This document shows, piece by piece, positions 8,362-16,490 of a stretch of 64,000 nucleotides of DNA. Source of the stretch: Nocardia acididurans (GTDB taxonomy: Bacteria > Actinomycetota > Actinomycetes > Mycobacteriales > Mycobacteriaceae). How positions within the stretch are numbered: position 1 is the stretch's first letter; every line of letters starts with the position of its first letter. The notes under the pieces were generated by a model that ran no database searches, was not told the DNA's origin, and saw only the letters and a program-made list of their open reading frames with translations. The stretch spans positions 248,001 through 312,000 of the forward strand of contig NZ_JAERRJ010000001.1 in the NCBI RefSeq assembly GCF_016741815.1, in the 5' to 3' direction. Made by a program: the position numbers and the translations under genes.

Positions 8362-9234
8362 CTAGCGGATGGTCGCGGTGAAGTGCGGGAAGCCCTTCTT
8401 CGGGTGCTTGAGCGACAGGTCCCAGCCGCCCGCGACCTGATCGGCGTACACGTTCACGGTCGACGGCAGGAAGATCGGCTTGCCGAATTTGACCGTGTAG
8501 GTGGCCTGATCGGGGATGCGACCCTCGAGCGAACCGAGAATCGTGGCCGCCGACCACATGCCGTGCGCGATCGGCTTCGGGAAGCCGAAAGCCTTCGCGC
8601 CCAGCGCGGAGGTGTGGATCGGGTTGTGGTCGCCCGACGCGGCCGCGTAGCGGTTGATCATCTTCTGATCGACGCGCAGCTGACGCAGCGGGGGCGGCGG
8701 CACCTCGTCCGGCTTGGGCTCCGGCTTCGGCCCGCCCGACAGCGAGGTGCGCTGCTGGTGCAGGAAGGTGGTGACCTGCCGCCACACCAGCTCCCGGCCC
8801 ACGCTCACCTCGGTGATCGCGTCCACGAGCAGGCCCTTCGAGTGCTCACGCAGGTTCTCGATGTGGGTCTCGAAATCGAGGGGCTCCGACACCGAGATGG
8901 CACGGGTGCGCTCGATGACGTTCTCCGCGTGCACCGCGCCGACGGCCACGAACGGGAAGTCGCGGGCGACGACCAGCTGCATGGCGAGCGGGAAGCTGAG
9001 TACGAACGGGTAGGTCAGCGGCAGCGAGTCGCTGAATCGCAGCCCGGTCGCGCGGCAGTACGCGGCCAGGTGATCCGGATCGACCTTGAACCCCTCCAGC
9101 CGGACCGTGCGGTCCGGAATCTTGGAGCCGCGGGCCGAGAGCGCGCCCGGCACCGGCACCGCGCCCAGCGCGGCCTTCACGAACAGCCCGGTGTTCTTGG
9201 GCACCTCGGTGAGGTTGATGGTCTGCGACATCAT
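8362..9234 (-). CDS. htdX: HtdX-like (3R)-hydroxyacyl thioester dehydratase (MaoC fold)
   Basis: Double hot-dog-fold hydratase/dehydratase interconverting 3-hydroxyacyl and trans-2-enoyl thioesters. The C-terminal half carries the hydratase motif [12 protein letters not shown] followed by [13 protein letters not shown], with the catalytic Asp/His pair. The N-terminal half is the degenerate hot dog typical of long MaoC proteins; length is 290. The start overlaps the end of fabG4 by four bases, so the two are translationally coupled and both fall under the palindrome at 10681. This order matches Rv0241c-Rv0242c. Confidence 0.9.
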   Translation of the reverse strand: MMSQTINLTEVPKNTGLFVKAALGAVPVPGALSARGSKIPDRTVRLEGFKVDPDHLAAYCRATGLRFSDSLPLTYPFVLSFPLAMQLVVARDFPFVAVGAVHAENVIERTRAISVSEPLDFETHIENLREHSKGLLVDAITEVSVGRELVWRQVTTFLHQQRTSLSGGPKPEPKPDEVPPPPLRQLRVDQKMINRYAAASGDHNPIHTSALGAKAFGFPKPIAHGMWSAATILGSLEGRIPDQATYTVKFGKPIFLPSTVNVYADQVAGGWDLSLKHPKKGFPHFTATIR

Positions 9235-10589
9235 GCTCCGATCAGGGCCTGGCCGCAGACGCGAACCACGTTGCCGGACACCGCGTTCGACGCCGGGGAG
9301 GCGAAGTAGGCGATGGTCTCCGCGACGTCCACGGTCTGTCCGCCCTGCAGCAGCGAGGACAGCAGGCGGCCGGCCTCACGGGTGCCCAGCGGGATGGCGG
9401 CGGTCATGGCGGTCTCGATGAAGCCGGGAGCCACCGCGTTGATGGTGATGCCCTTCTCGCCCAGCTTCGGGGCCTCGGCGTTCACCATGCCGATGACACC
9501 GGCCTTGGAGGCGCCGTAGTTGGTCTGGCCGCGGTTACCGGCGACACCGGCGATGGAGGACACGTCGATGACACGGCCGCCGGCCTTCAGCGCGCCGCCG
9601 GCGACCAGGCCCTCGGTGATGCGGTGCGGCGCGGCCAGGTTCACGTTGATGACCGAGTTCCAGCGGCCCTCGTCCATATTGGCGAGCAGCTTGTCGCGGG
9701 TGATGCCGGCGTTGTGCACGATGATGTCGATGCCGCCGAAACGCTCGGTGGCGAATTCGGCCAGCTTCTGCGCGGCGTCGGCGGCGGTGACGTCGAGGGC
9801 CAGGGCGGTCGCGCCGACCTTGTTGGCGGTCTCGGACAGCGCCTCACCGGCGGCCGGGATATCGGCGACGATGACGGTCGCGCCGTCGCGGGCGAAGACC
9901 TCGGCGATGGTGGCGCCGATACCGCGGGCGGCACCGGTCACCACGGCGACCTTGCCCTCGAGCGGCTTGTCCCACGAGGCCGGGGCGGTCGAGTCGTCCT
10001 TGCCGACCCGGAACACCTGGCCGTCGACGAAGGCCGACTTGCCGGAGAGGATGAAGCGCAGGGTGGACTCCAGACCCGTTGCGGCGGAAGCGGCCTCGGG
10101 GTGCAGGTAGACCAGGTTGGCGGTGGCGCCGCGCAGCAGCTCCTTGCCGACCGAGCGGGAGAAGCCCTCGAGCGCGCGCTGCGCGATCTGCTCGTCGACC
10201 GACGCGGACAGCTCGGGGGTGGTGCCGATGACGAGCACGCGGCCCGAGGGGGCGATGCTGCGCATGGCGGGCTGGAAGAACTGGAACAGCTGCTCGAGCT
10301 CTTCGATGGTCTTGATGCCGGTGGCGTCGAACACGAGTGCGCCGAACTTCACACCCGGGGTGACGGAATCCACGAAGGTGTAGTCCGACAGCAGGTTCCG
10401 CACCGAATCAGCTACACGGCCCTTGCCACCGACGAGCACGGGGCCGGGCAGAGCGGGCTCGCCGGCTTGGTAGCGCCGCAGGGTTTCCGGCTGCGGCAGG
10501 CCGAGCTTGCTCGCCAGGAACGCGCCGGGGGCGGAGTGGATGAACGATCCGTACAGGTTCGGAGCACCCTTGCTCTTGCTGGCTGCCAC
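9231..10589 (-). CDS. fabG4: FabG4-like 3-oxoacyl-thioester reductase
   Basis: High-molecular-weight short-chain dehydrogenase/reductase of 452 residues that would reduce 3-oxoacyl chains with NAD(P)H. An N-terminal flavodoxin-like domain of about 200 residues precedes the catalytic domain. Catalytic-domain motifs are [32 protein letters not shown] (catalytic Ser) and YGASKAGV (Tyr-Lys). GTG 10589 follows a purine-rich ribosome site (AAGGTAGGAA). It is first in the htdX operon and divergent from fadA2 across a TetR-type palindrome. Confidence 0.93.
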   Translation of the reverse strand: MAASKSKGAPNLYGSFIHSAPGAFLASKLGLPQPETLRRYQAGEPALPGPVLVGGKGRVADSVRNLLSDYTFVDSVTPGVKFGALVFDATGIKTIEELEQLFQFFQPAMRSIAPSGRVLVIGTTPELSASVDEQIAQRALEGFSRSVGKELLRGATANLVYLHPEAASAATGLESTLRFILSGKSAFVDGQVFRVGKDDSTAPASWDKPLEGKVAVVTGAARGIGATIAEVFARDGATVIVADIPAAGEALSETANKVGATALALDVTAADAAQKLAEFATERFGGIDIIVHNAGITRDKLLANMDEGRWNSVINVNLAAPHRITEGLVAGGALKAGGRVIDVSSIAGVAGNRGQTNYGASKAGVIGMVNAEAPKLGEKGITINAVAPGFIETAMTAAIPLGTREAGRLLSSLLQGGQTVDVAETIAYFASPASNAVSGNVVRVCGQALIGA

Positions 10590-10678
10590 TGTTCCTACCT
10601 TCTCTGAGTCGGGTTGCGTTTCTCTGCCATCCCCAGGGCGGTGTTGCGCACATCTGCGGGGTACGGTGTCGACAAATG

Positions 10679-10698
10679 AACTTACTCCAGAGTAAGTT
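10679..10698. promoter_or_regulatory. TetR operator in the fabG4-fadA2 divergent promoter
   Basis: The core CTTACTCCAGAGTAAG (10681-10696) extends to a 20-bp palindrome with a single mismatched pair. It matches 14 of 16 bases of the site before the TetR gene (5902). One bound repressor here could control both fabG4-htdX and fadA2. Confidence 0.7.
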
Positions 10699-10790
10699 TA
10701 ATGTAAACCGACTGATGCGGGTCCCGCGGGACCATCCCAAAGCCGGCAATCGTGAAACACACCGCCACCGACGAGACACTGGAGACTCGA

Positions 10791-12113
10791 GTGACCACCA
10801 AAGCCCGTTCGGCGAAGACCGCGGCCAAGAACACCAAGCAGGCCCGCCCGGTTGCCATCCTCGGCGGTAACCGCATTCCGTTCGCCCGCTCCGACGGCAA
10901 GTACGCGCACGCCTCCAACCAGGACATGTTCACCGCCGCCCTGAACGGCCTCGTCAGCCGTTTCGGCCTGCAGGGCGAGCGTCTGGGCATGGTCGTCGGC
11001 GGCGCGGTGCTCAAGCGCGTCGGCGAGCACGGCATGATCCGCGAGAGCGTCCTCGGCTCCACCCTGTCGCCCTACACCCCCGCGCACGACCTGCAGCTCG
11101 CCTGCGGCACCGGCCTGCAGTCCATCGTGACCGTGGCCGACGGCATCGCGCTGGGCCGCCTGGAGAACGGCATCGGCGGCGGCGTCGACACCACCTCCGA
11201 CGCGCCCATCGGCGTGAGCGAGAGCATGCGCGAGTGGATGCTCGACGCCAACCGCGCCAAGAACAACAAGGACTACGTCAAGCTGGTCGGCCGGCTGCGG
11301 CCGTCCATGGTGGGCATCGAGATCCCGCGCAACGCCGAACCGCGCACCGGGCTGTCCATGGGCGAGCACGCCGCCATCACCGCCAAGGAGTTCGGCGTCT
11401 CCCGTGAGGCGCAGGACGAGCTGGCCTACCTGTCGCACCGGAACATGGCCGCCGCCTACGACCGCGGTTTCATGGACGACCTCATCACCCCGTTCCTCGG
11501 CCTGACCCGCGACGACAACCTGCGTCCCGGCTCGACCATCGAGAAGCTGTCCACCCTGAAGCCGGTCTTCGGCGTCAAGGCCGGTGGCGCGACCATGACC
11601 GCGGGCAACTCCACCCCGCTCACCGACGGCGCGTCCGCGGTGCTGCTGGGCTCCGACGAGTGGGCGGCCTCGCGCAACCTGTCGCCGCTGGCCTACCTGG
11701 TCGACTCCGAGGTCGCCGCCGTCGACTACATCCACGGCCCCGACGGCCTGCTCATGGCCCCCACCTACGCGGTGCCGCGCATGCTCGCCCGCAACGGCCT
11801 GACCCTGCAGGACTTCGACTACTACGAGATCCACGAGGCCTTCGCCTCCGTCGTGCTCGCCACCCTGCAGGCGTGGGAGTCGGACCAGTACTGCAAGGAG
11901 CGCCTGGGCCTGGACGGCGCACTGGGCTCCATCGACCGCGCCAAGCTGAACGTGAACGGCTCTTCGCTCGCCGCAGGCCACCCGTTCGCCGCCACCGGCG
12001 GCCGCATCATCGCCCAGACCGCCAAGCAGCTCGCGGAGAAGGGCGGCGGCCGCGCCCTCATCTCCATCTGTGCCGCGGGCGGCCAGGGCGTCGTGGCGAT
12101 CGTCGAACGCTAG
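10791..12113 (+). CDS. fadA2: FadA2-like acetyl-CoA acyltransferase (thiolase)
   Basis: Thiolase for the last step of beta-oxidation or its reverse, 440 residues. The nucleophile lies in QLACGTGLQSI. The catalytic His segment is YEIHEAFASVV, and HPFAATGGR and SICAAGGQG follow near the C-terminus. GTG 10791 has GGAG six bases upstream; a GTG at 10752 lacks a ribosome site. The gene is divergent from fabG4 and shares its palindrome. A hairpin follows the stop. Confidence 0.93.
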   Translation: MTTKARSAKTAAKNTKQARPVAILGGNRIPFARSDGKYAHASNQDMFTAALNGLVSRFGLQGERLGMVVGGAVLKRVGEHGMIRESVLGSTLSPYTPAHDLQLACGTGLQSIVTVADGIALGRLENGIGGGVDTTSDAPIGVSESMREWMLDANRAKNNKDYVKLVGRLRPSMVGIEIPRNAEPRTGLSMGEHAAITAKEFGVSREAQDELAYLSHRNMAAAYDRGFMDDLITPFLGLTRDDNLRPGSTIEKLSTLKPVFGVKAGGATMTAGNSTPLTDGASAVLLGSDEWAASRNLSPLAYLVDSEVAAVDYIHGPDGLLMAPTYAVPRMLARNGLTLQDFDYYEIHEAFASVVLATLQAWESDQYCKERLGLDGALGSIDRAKLNVNGSSLAAGHPFAATGGRIIAQTAKQLAEKGGGRALISICAAGGQGVVAIVER

Positions 12114-12173
12114 TCGTTCGACGCCCCAGGCGGGCAACGGTTTTCGCGCCCGGAAGCAAGCGCGAGTCAGTAC

Positions 12174-12218
12174 GAGGGCGGTGCCCCGGTCCCGAACATC
12201 GGGCAGGGCACCGCCCTC
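12174..12218 (+). terminator. Hairpin terminator after fadA2
   Basis: A 13-bp perfect stem (12174-12186 with 12206-12218) with a smaller nested hairpin in the loop. It also separates fadA2 transcription from the tRNA-like genes. Confidence 0.7.
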
Positions 12219-12245
12219 CGGCATTTCGGCGACCGGCGAAAACCC

Positions 12246-12276
12246 TTGGCGGGTTGGATCATCCACGGCATAGTCT
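12246..12276 (+). promoter_or_regulatory. Possible promoter of tRNA-like genes 1 and 2
   Basis: TTGGCG (12246-12251) and TAGTCT (12271-12276) are 19 bases apart. Transcription starting seven to eight bases downstream would begin at GG 12284, the first base of the extended acceptor stem of tRNA-like gene 1. Confidence 0.35.
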
Positions 12277-12283
12277 CGACAGC

Positions 12284-12361
12284 GGTCGCGGAGTAGCTCA
12301 GTTGGTAGAGCGCCTTACACGCAGTGTGGAAGTCGCGGGTTCGATTCCCGCCTCCGCGACC
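12284..12361 (+). tRNA. tRNA-like gene 1, non-canonical
   Basis: It has an acceptor stem CGCGGAG/CTCCGCG, TA at positions 8-9, D-arm GCTC/GAGC, T-arm GCGGG-TTCGATT-CCCGC and a standard total length. The anticodon arm is abnormal. The 17 bases from 12313 pair poorly as 5+7+5, lack U33, and instead fold as ACAC-GCA-GTGT with a bulge. The three bases before the acceptor (GGT) pair with the ACC at the 3' end, giving a 10-bp blunt stem. No CCA is encoded. It may be a pseudogene or a regulatory tRNA mimic; the amino acid cannot be assigned. Confidence 0.5.
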
Positions 12362-12364
12362 GCA

Positions 12365-12439
12365 CATGGAGTAGCTCAGGCGGTAGAGCGCCCGCATGCA
12401 CGGCGGGGGCCGTGGGTTCGATTCCCACCTCCATGACCA
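12365..12439 (+). tRNA. tRNA with GCA anticodon and encoded CCA, unusual body
   Basis: A full cloverleaf is visible: acceptor CATGGAG/CTCCATG, D-arm GCTC/GAGC, anticodon stem CCCGC/GCGGG with loop ATGCACG (U33, anticodon GCA), T-arm GTGGG/CCCAC, A73 and a genomic CCA. GCA reads cysteine codons, but tRNA-Cys normally has U73 and a different body, so charging identity is uncertain. It begins three bases after tRNA-like gene 1 and is probably co-transcribed. Confidence 0.6.
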
Positions 12440-12478
12440 CCTGTCCGAATACCACCACCCGGCATGCTGAAAACCCCC

Positions 12479-12508
12479 TTAGGCTCAGCAGGTCTCGCGC
12501 GCTAGCCT
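12479..12508 (+). promoter_or_regulatory. Possible promoter of tRNA-like gene 3
   Basis: TTAGGC (12479-12484) and TAGCCT (12503-12508) are 18 bases apart. As for gene 1, a start six to seven bases downstream falls on the GG of the extended acceptor stem (12515). Six-base inverted arms TGCTGA/TCAGCA flank the -35 region. Confidence 0.35.
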
Positions 12509-12514
12509 GACTTC

Positions 12515-12593
12515 GGCTGCGGAGTAGCTCAGTCGGTAGAGCATCCAGGCGACGAGCGGAAAGGTCGCGGGTCCGATTCCCGCCTTCACAGCC
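12515..12593 (+). tRNA. tRNA-like gene 3, non-canonical
   Basis: The D-arm GCTC/GAGC and T-arm GCGGG/CCCGC are intact. The acceptor is TGCGGAG with CTTCACA (one mismatch, one G:U). The leader GGC pairs with GCC at positions 73-75, extending the stem to about 10 bp, as in tRNA-like gene 1. The anticodon stem TCCAG/GCGGA has two inner mismatches and the loop lacks U33. No CCA is encoded. It is either decayed or a tRNA mimic; no amino acid is assigned. Confidence 0.45.
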
Positions 12594-12611
12594 GCCTACT
12601 GTCGAGGCCAC

Positions 12612-13985
12612 CTAGTGTGCGAATCGCACCGCCACGTCGTTCGCCCGGCGGGCGAGGTCGGCGATGCTGCTGCCGTCGTAACCGGCGACGGAGCTGCGTA
12701 ATCGGTCGTGCAACGGGGCGGTCCAGTGTGCGGGTAGGCTCGCGGCTCCGGCGAGGATGCCCGCGACCGAGCCCGCCGTCGCGCCGTTCGAGTCGGTGTC
12801 CCAGCCCGCCTGCACGGTCAGGCCGATGGTGCGGGTGAAATCGCCTTCGCCCCAGAGCAGTCCGGCGGCGATGCAGCAGGCGTTGCCGATGGCGTGGACC
12901 CAGTTGTAGCGGCCGTGGCGGGCTCGGATGGCGGCGTTCGAATGGTCCCAGGGGAAGCCGCGGCGGTGGTCCTCCATGACCTCCGACAGGGCGACTCCCA
13001 GGCGGGAACGCGCGGGGACGACCGTCTGCGCCGCCGTCAGGGCGGTGTGCGGGGAGTCGGCGGTGAAGGCGGCCGCCACCAGTGCGGCCGCCCATTGTGC
13101 GGCCCATAATCCGTTGCCCACGTGGGAGATCGAGGCATCGCGGGCGGCCAGGGCGGCGGCGCGGGTGGGATCGCCGGGGCTGATGTAGCCGTAGATGTCG
13201 GCGCGGATGAGCGCGCCTATCCACTCGCGGTAGGGGTTTCGGAAGGTGGCGGTGTCCGGTGGGGTGAAGCCGTCGATGAGGTTGCGGTAGGCGACGCGTT
13301 CGGCGGTGTAGGTCTGCAGGAACGGGAGGCGTTCCAGCCAGAGGGCCGCCACATCGTCGGTGGTGAAGTCGGGGCCTCGCTGTTCGAGCAGGTGCAGGCC
13401 GAGGACGGTGTAGTCGAGATCGTCGTCGCGGGGGCAGCCGTCGATGTGGTCGCGGGTGGATTCCGGCCAGGTCCAATGCAATTCGACGCCGTCCGGCATC
13501 GGGTCGCGCACGGGGACGTAGTCGGTCAGCGGGTAGGCGTCGACCGGCTCCAGGTAGGCGCGGATGCGGCTCGGGGTCCAGAGGAAGCCGTTCTCCAACG
13601 GTTTTCCGAGTGTGCAGCCGGCGGCGCGGCCCAGCCAGCCGCCGTGGACACGATCGAACAGTTCCTCCGGCGGCAGCGGTCCGGCCTCCCGCGCCGCCGT
13701 TGCTTCGGCGGACACCGCGGCCGAATCAGGCTCTCCCGCAGCACCGTTCACATCGTCCCACTCGAGATAGCGCCATTCCGGTAGGCGTTCGGCCGATTCG
13801 ATGCGGTCCAGCAGCCGCCAGCAGGCTTTCTCCAGCGGCCGCTCCATGCGGCTGAGCTCGTGCACCTCCTCGGCGAAATCATCCACCGCGTAACCGGATT
13901 CGCGTCGTTGGCACCATTCGTAGAACAGCAGGGCGCGCGGATCGGCCTCGTGGTGGCCGAAGAACGCCGTCTCTATCGTTCCCAC
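12612..13985 (-). CDS. ADP-ribosylglycohydrolase family protein
   Basis: Expected to hydrolyse ADP-ribose bonds using two Mg2+ ions. The catalytic domain spans about residues 105-457, with VHGGWLGRAAGCTLGKPLE at its start and the metal-binding GWDTDSNGATAGSVAGIL near the end. About 100 residues precede the domain and are not recognised. GTG 13985 has GAGGATC just upstream and lies seven bases after the stop of the preceding gene, so the two are in one operon. The substrate is unknown. It converges on the tRNA-like genes. Confidence 0.88.
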   Translation of the reverse strand: MGTIETAFFGHHEADPRALLFYEWCQRRESGYAVDDFAEEVHELSRMERPLEKACWRLLDRIESAERLPEWRYLEWDDVNGAAGEPDSAAVSAEATAAREAGPLPPEELFDRVHGGWLGRAAGCTLGKPLENGFLWTPSRIRAYLEPVDAYPLTDYVPVRDPMPDGVELHWTWPESTRDHIDGCPRDDDLDYTVLGLHLLEQRGPDFTTDDVAALWLERLPFLQTYTAERVAYRNLIDGFTPPDTATFRNPYREWIGALIRADIYGYISPGDPTRAAALAARDASISHVGNGLWAAQWAAALVAAAFTADSPHTALTAAQTVVPARSRLGVALSEVMEDHRRGFPWDHSNAAIRARHGRYNWVHAIGNACCIAAGLLWGEGDFTRTIGLTVQAGWDTDSNGATAGSVAGILAGAASLPAHWTAPLHDRLRSSVAGYDGSSIADLARRANDVAVRFAH

Positions 13986-13992
13986 CTGATCC

Positions 13993-14469
13993 TCACAGGA
14001 CCGCCATCGTGGCGGCCACCACCTCGGACAACAGCGGCATGGACTCGTCGCGCTGCGGCGCTCGCGCCCACCAGCGGCCCTCGTGCGTGTGACGCCCGAA
14101 ACCGGTGGGCAGGATGACATTGCTGCGATGCGGGCCGAGATCGACGCTGTTGCGTTCCAGACGTTCGATGCAGTCGTCGGAGGGGTACCCGTCGAACACC
14201 GCCAGGAACGTGCGGCGCGGCGGCTTGTCCCGCACCAGCACCGGACCGGGCACCCCGCGCACCGTCAGTTCACCGAGTATCAAGGCGCCCAACGGTTCCG
14301 GAGTATTCAAAGCGCAGACCGTGTCGAGCAGCGGTAATACGACGAATCCGGGTGTGGTCACGTGCACATGCGGTAACCCGAACAGGGACCGGTACACCCG
14401 TGCCCATTCCTGTGGGGTAGTCAGCTCGTCCAACCGCACAATCCACCCCTCGTTCGGGCCCAGCTCCAA
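13993..14469 (-). CDS. Hypothetical protein upstream of the ADP-ribosylglycohydrolase
   Basis: About 158 residues, not recognised with confidence. Visible features are PPRRTFLAVFDG, ILPTGFG and GRWWARAP. This pattern loosely resembles small actinobacterial proteins annotated as primase/polymerase-like, which is weak. The frame is open to a GTG at 14655, but the extra N-terminus is Arg-rich, overlaps the UspA promoter region and looks non-coding. TTG 14469 is a guess. It is coupled to the ADP-ribosylglycohydrolase gene. Confidence 0.55.
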   Translation of the reverse strand: MELGPNEGWIVRLDELTTPQEWARVYRSLFGLPHVHVTTPGFVVLPLLDTVCALNTPEPLGALILGELTVRGVPGPVLVRDKPPRRTFLAVFDGYPSDDCIERLERNSVDLGPHRSNVILPTGFGRHTHEGRWWARAPQRDESMPLLSEVVAATMAVL

Positions 14470-14675
14470 CGACGGCGATGTCGATCGTCGGCGAGAGCCG
14501 ACAACATCAAGTGAAGACCGGACATGACAGAGACGCCATCGTTTTGGGTGAATCGTTCGCAAACTGTCGAGAAGCTGTTGTCGATCGCGGCCGTGCGTGT
14601 CGCGGTCGCGTGATTCCGGCTGCCACGGGGGTAACCTCGATAGCGAGACTGACACTCCGACCAGGAGGTTTCGTC

Positions 14676-15161
14676 ATGCCTTGCGACGTGATGCTGATCG
14701 CGTACGACGGGTCCGAGAACGCTCGGCGCGCCGTCGAGTACGCCGGGCGGTTCCTCGCCGCCGACAAGGCCGTGGTGCTCACGGCCTGGGAGCCCATGGT
14801 GCGCCAGGCCGCCCGCCTGTCCGGCCTCTCCGGGGTCATGCAGCCCGAATGGGTCACCGACGAGGAGATCGAGGACGTCGCGTACGTGGACGCGAAAACC
14901 ATCAATTCCGAGGGCGTGCGGCTGGCCAAACTCGCCGGGCTGAACGCCGAGGCGCGCACCGTCGAATGCACCACCACCATCTGGAACGCCATCGTGGAGG
15001 TCGCCGACGAACTCGATGTGGACATCATCGTCGCGGGCACCCGCGGCGCCACCGGCATCCGGGCGCTCATGCATTCCAGCGTCGCCGACGCGGTGCTGAA
15101 ACATTGCCACCGGCCCGTGCTCATGGTGCCGCCCGGACGCGAACCGGACTCGAAACACTGA
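14676..15161 (+). CDS. Universal stress protein, UspA family
   Basis: Single-domain UspA protein of 161 residues. It starts with PCDVMLIAYDGSENARRAV and ends with the ATP-binding-type loop GTRGATGIRALMHSSVADAV followed by HRPVLMVPPG. AGGAGG lies seven bases before ATG 14676, which rejects the longer frame from 14478. Such proteins respond to stress or hypoxia; no operator is obvious. It is divergent from the 13993-14469 gene. Confidence 0.9.
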   Translation: MPCDVMLIAYDGSENARRAVEYAGRFLAADKAVVLTAWEPMVRQAARLSGLSGVMQPEWVTDEEIEDVAYVDAKTINSEGVRLAKLAGLNAEARTVECTTTIWNAIVEVADELDVDIIVAGTRGATGIRALMHSSVADAVLKHCHRPVLMVPPGREPDSKH

Positions 15162-15270
15162 CCCCGCAACATCATTGAAAACGCAGGTCCGACCGGGTGA
15201 CGAGGGCGACTGAGAGATGCGTCGCTCCCCGAACCCAGGCTCCGGCGAGCGGACTATGGTCGGAAAGACC

Positions 15271-16362
15271 ATGGACGGATTTCTGCTCGCGACACCGGAC
15301 GGGGTGCTGCGGACCACCGGCACCCGCACCGCCTACGACACGGCGGCCGCGGCGGCCGCCGCCCTGCGCGACGACACCGAACTGATCGTCGGTGCGCTGC
15401 CCTTCGTACCCGGGCGACCGGCCGCCTTGTGCGCGCCGTCGCACGCCCTGCACACTGCCGGACCGTGGCGACCGGCCGCCGTGCCCGAACTGCCCGCCGT
15501 GCGGGTGGTCTCCGAAATGCCCAGCGCCGCAGAACATGTGGCGCGGGTGACGAAACTCGTGGAACAGCTGGGCGATCCGGCGCAGCCGCTGCGCAAGGTC
15601 GTCGCGGCCCGCTCCCTGCTGGCGGAGGCGGACGCGGCGCTCGATCCCGAGGTGGTCGCGGCGCATCTGGTCACCCGGCATCCGCGCGCCAACGTGTTCG
15701 CCGTCGATCTGACACCGGCCGGGCGACCGGGCGACACACTGCTCGGCGCGACCCCCGAGGTACTGGTGGCCCGGCACGGCCGCACCGTCACCCTGCGGCC
15801 GCTCGCGGGCACGCTGCCCCGCCTCGCGGACCCGGACGCCGATGCGGCGCAGGCGCGGGAACTGCTGTCCAGCACCAAGAATCGCGACGAGCACGCCTAC
15901 GTCATCGACTGGATCCGGGAACTGCTCACGCCGATCTGCGCGGAACTGTCCGTCCCCGACGGGCCGGAATTGCTGAGCACGCCCGAAGTCTGGCATCTGG
16001 CCACACCCATCCGCGGCACCCTGCGCGATCCGGACGTCACCGCCCTCGATCTCGCCGTCCTGCTGCATCCCACGCCCGCCGTCTGCGGTACGCCCACCAC
16101 GCTCGCGCTCGAGACCATCCTCGATATCGAGGAGGATCGCGGCTTCTACGGCGGCGCGGTCGGCTGGTGCGACAACCGCGGCGACGGGGAATGGGTGGTG
16201 GCCATCCGCTCCGCCGAACTCGCCGCGGACGGCCGCTCCCTGCGCGCCTTCGGCGGCGGCGGCATCGTCGCGGCCTCCGAACCACCGATCGAACTGGTGG
16301 AAACCACCGCCAAACTGCGCACCTTCCTCAACGTCCTCGGCTGCGCACTGCCCGACCGGTAG
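15271..16362 (+). CDS. Isochorismate synthase (EntC/MenF family)
   Basis: Chorismate-utilising enzyme of about 363 residues that would convert chorismate to isochorismate for salicylate siderophore or menaquinone synthesis. The general-base Lys lies in RKVVAAR. Further family segments are LLGATPEVLV, SSTKNRDEHAYVIDWI, TPIRGTL, HPTPAVCGTP and the terminal FGGGGIVAASEPPIEL. ATG 15271 has GGAAAG just upstream; ATG 15256 is possible. It appears monocistronic and no siderophore genes are adjacent, so the pathway is not settled. Confidence 0.88.
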   Translation: MDGFLLATPDGVLRTTGTRTAYDTAAAAAAALRDDTELIVGALPFVPGRPAALCAPSHALHTAGPWRPAAVPELPAVRVVSEMPSAAEHVARVTKLVEQLGDPAQPLRKVVAARSLLAEADAALDPEVVAAHLVTRHPRANVFAVDLTPAGRPGDTLLGATPEVLVARHGRTVTLRPLAGTLPRLADPDADAAQARELLSSTKNRDEHAYVIDWIRELLTPICAELSVPDGPELLSTPEVWHLATPIRGTLRDPDVTALDLAVLLHPTPAVCGTPTTLALETILDIEEDRGFYGGAVGWCDNRGDGEWVVAIRSAELAADGRSLRAFGGGGIVAASEPPIELVETTAKLRTFLNVLGCALPDR

Positions 16363-16490
16363 CACCGATTCGGCTGTCCCCCGGGCAAATTCGGGGCAGC
16401 CGATGAATTTCCCGAACACGCCCCGTCTCTACGGATGAACCAGCGAGGAACCGCGGCCTCGCCTCACAACGCATCCGAGAAGAGACCGCC

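Noticed and set aside
10698-12266. Open frame of 522 codons on the minus strand
   Set aside because: Antisense to fadA2, which has full thiolase motifs; Gly/Val/His-rich shadow.
12300-12611. Minus-strand frames with peptides such as GGNRTRD and RRESNPRLP
   Set aside because: These peptides are the usual antisense translations of tRNA genes, not proteins.
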